A stretch of DNA of 64,000 bases from the NCBI RefSeq assembly GCF_048771995.1, contig NC_133024.1, positions 59,726,501 to 59,790,500 on the forward strand. Direction: 5' to 3'. The notes under the pieces were generated by a model. That model saw only the letters and a program-made list of their open reading frames with translations. It ran no database searches and was not told where the DNA came from. This DNA is from Taeniopygia guttata (Eukaryota; Chordata; Aves; Passeriformes; Estrildidae). Each line of letters opens with the position of its first letter. The stretch's first letter is position 1. This document shows, piece by piece, positions 62,625-64,000 of the stretch. The translations under genes and the position numbers were made by a program.

Positions 62625-62945
62625 ATTTCTTAGAATCAAAGGGTTGTTTAAATTGGGAAAGACTTTTAAGATCAAGTCCAAATGTTAACCCAGCACTGCC
62701 AAGACCACCACAAAAGCACATCCCTAAACACCACATCTACATCTCTTTTAAATACCTACAGAGATGGTGACCCAACCAATTCCCTGGACATCCTGTTCTA
62801 ATGTGTGGCTAACTTTTTAGGGCAGAAATTCTTCCTGCTATCCAATCTAAACTACCTTGACACAACTTGAAGCCATTTCTTCTTGTTCTGTCTCTTGTTG
62901 CCTGAGAGAAGAGACTGACCCCCAACCTGGCTACACCCCTAACAT
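62625..62945 (-). mobile_element. CR1 LINE 3' end fragment (broken)
   Basis: The plus strand reads like the reversed CR1 3' terminus of a second subfamily: AGAATCAAAGGGTTGTTTAAATTGGGAAAGACTTTTAAGATCAAGTCCAA, then the CCACATCTACATCTCTTTTAAATACC region. The minus-strand frame at about 62.93-62.84 kb gives GVSLFSQATRDRTRRNGFKLCQGS, the ORF2 C-terminal text. Only about 320 bases remain. Confidence 0.85.
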
Positions 62946-64000
62946 AAATTAGAAAGAAAATAGGACTTCCTGTTGACTTATCAAAGTATAATTTACTGAC
63001 AAAAAACACTGTCCTTTTATGCATATATGTACATATGAAAATAAAACTCCAGATCATCCACAAACCTGAACAATCAGCTCACTCCCTGGTTCTTTTTGCA
63101 CCACCCCAGCTACATCTCTCCAAGGTGAAATTGCTATGGCAAGAGCTAACCCTAACCAGCTGAAGAAGTAATTTGTATTTAACTTCAGGAAAGAGGTTAC
63201 TTCCCACCCCTCTTTTATTTATACATAACCCACCAGTCTTAGATGTTGATGTTGTGCGAACATCACTTCTGCAACACATTTATGTTGATATGTGTAAGGG
63301 CATATGTGCTGCACACACACACACATCTCCTTTCTTCCAATTTGGCAGAAACCTAAGTCTAATTTTGAAATGTCACACCTCACACATAATCACCCAAAAG
63401 AGTTTGCAATGCAGATCCCTTCAGCAATCTGGTTCACAGCACATCCCTAAAGCCAGTAATACTGGTAACAGCCTGAGACGGGAGAGCAAAATCCTTTTAA
63501 GCCAGCCTCACCACTGAAGTATTTTATGAAACTACTCTCTCCATCTACAGACATTTAATTGCTACCTAGCTTTTGGCCTCATTAAATTCCAGATAATTAA
63601 TCCCCAAGTACTAGATATGCACTCTGCCCCAAGACACTTCGACAGGTTTTCTTAGCAGTGGCCCTGAAATGATTATTTCCTGCTCTCAGTGCTGAACATG
63701 CTGTCTCAAGCAGTTTGATGCATGCCCATTAACAGCACACCACTTAGCTATAGTAAGAGCAAGAAAAATACAGGAGAAAAGTACAAACCTTGCAGTATCA
63801 TCAACATTTCTGTGCATTCAGGTGATGAGAAAAATGCAGATTTGTCTACTTCCAGGACAATTATCCTGTTGCTCTCCAGGGAGCTCAGTTTGCAGAATGG
63901 CCAAAGAGCCAGGCTGAGCTCCAGAGCTGCTGCCATGCACCTCTCATGCCTTGGGATTATTACCTGTCCATCCATAGGGGAGAGAACAAAACCCAGTCCC
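62946..64000 (-). other. SIAH3: Right edge of window, inferred SIAH3 intron
   Basis: No gene or named repeat apart from a CA microsatellite at 63312-63325. The intron assignment rests on not having found SIAH3 exon 1 in the window. Confidence 0.35.
63312..63325. repeat. (CA)n microsatellite
   Basis: Seven uninterrupted CA steps. Confidence 0.8.

Noticed and set aside
1-64000. tRNA, rRNA, CRISPR array, Polinton or intact retrovirus
   Set aside because: No cloverleaf-like gene, regular spacer array, or capsid, protease or polymerase text of such elements was seen; the reverse-transcriptase text present is all CR1 type.

Overview
The window looks like bird nuclear DNA, probably from a songbird-like genome. 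Its interspersed repeats are CR1 LINE fragments, with one or two LTR-like fossils and no SINE or L1 of mammalian type. Genes are sparse and intron-split, and two of them can be recognised by their protein sequence: CBY2 (SPERT, plus strand, about 6.6-7.6 kb) and the last coding exon of SIAH3 (minus strand, about 40.9-41.5 kb). The two genes lie next to each other and point toward each other, as I recall for human 13q14, so the block appears to be conserved synteny. In birds this block is expected on the chromosome homologous to chicken chromosome 1; that is inference.

Layout. 1-3.9 kb: AT-rich flank with short runs of A and C. 3.95-4.1 kb: a small CpG-rich patch ending in a good splice donor, proposed as the promoter and first non-coding exon of CBY2. 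4.1-6.5 kb: its proposed intron. 6.5-7.7 kb: CBY2 acceptor(s), a single-exon coding region of 327 codons, a U-rich 3' UTR and a poly(A) signal. 7.7-40 kb: a long intergenic stretch between two convergent genes, holding a candidate solo LTR (about 10.2-10.6 kb, minus), two plus-strand CR1 pieces (12.2-13.4 and 30.8-31.4 kb), a CR1 tail on the minus strand (15.6 kb), several microsatellites and tandem duplications, and an unexplained protein-like open frame at 35.6 kb. 40.1-41.5 kb: SIAH3 last exon and 3' UTR, with a strong G-run in the transcript strand. 41.5-64 kb: most simply read as SIAH3 intron 1. I could not find exon 1, so it probably lies beyond the right edge. This part carries a 1.35-kb CR1 piece (50.9-52.2 kb) and a CR1 tail (62.6-62.9 kb), both on the minus strand.

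CBY2 is a Chibby-family coiled-coil protein of spermatids. SIAH3 is a RING-less relative of the SIAH ubiquitin ligases, linked to control of PINK1/Parkin at mitochondria. Nothing suggests that they act together; they are simply neighbours. I found no tRNA, rRNA, CRISPR array, operon or intact mobile element. Most short open frames are chance. Candidate conserved regulatory blocks are offered only as low-confidence, AT-rich, homeobox-motif-bearing stretches.
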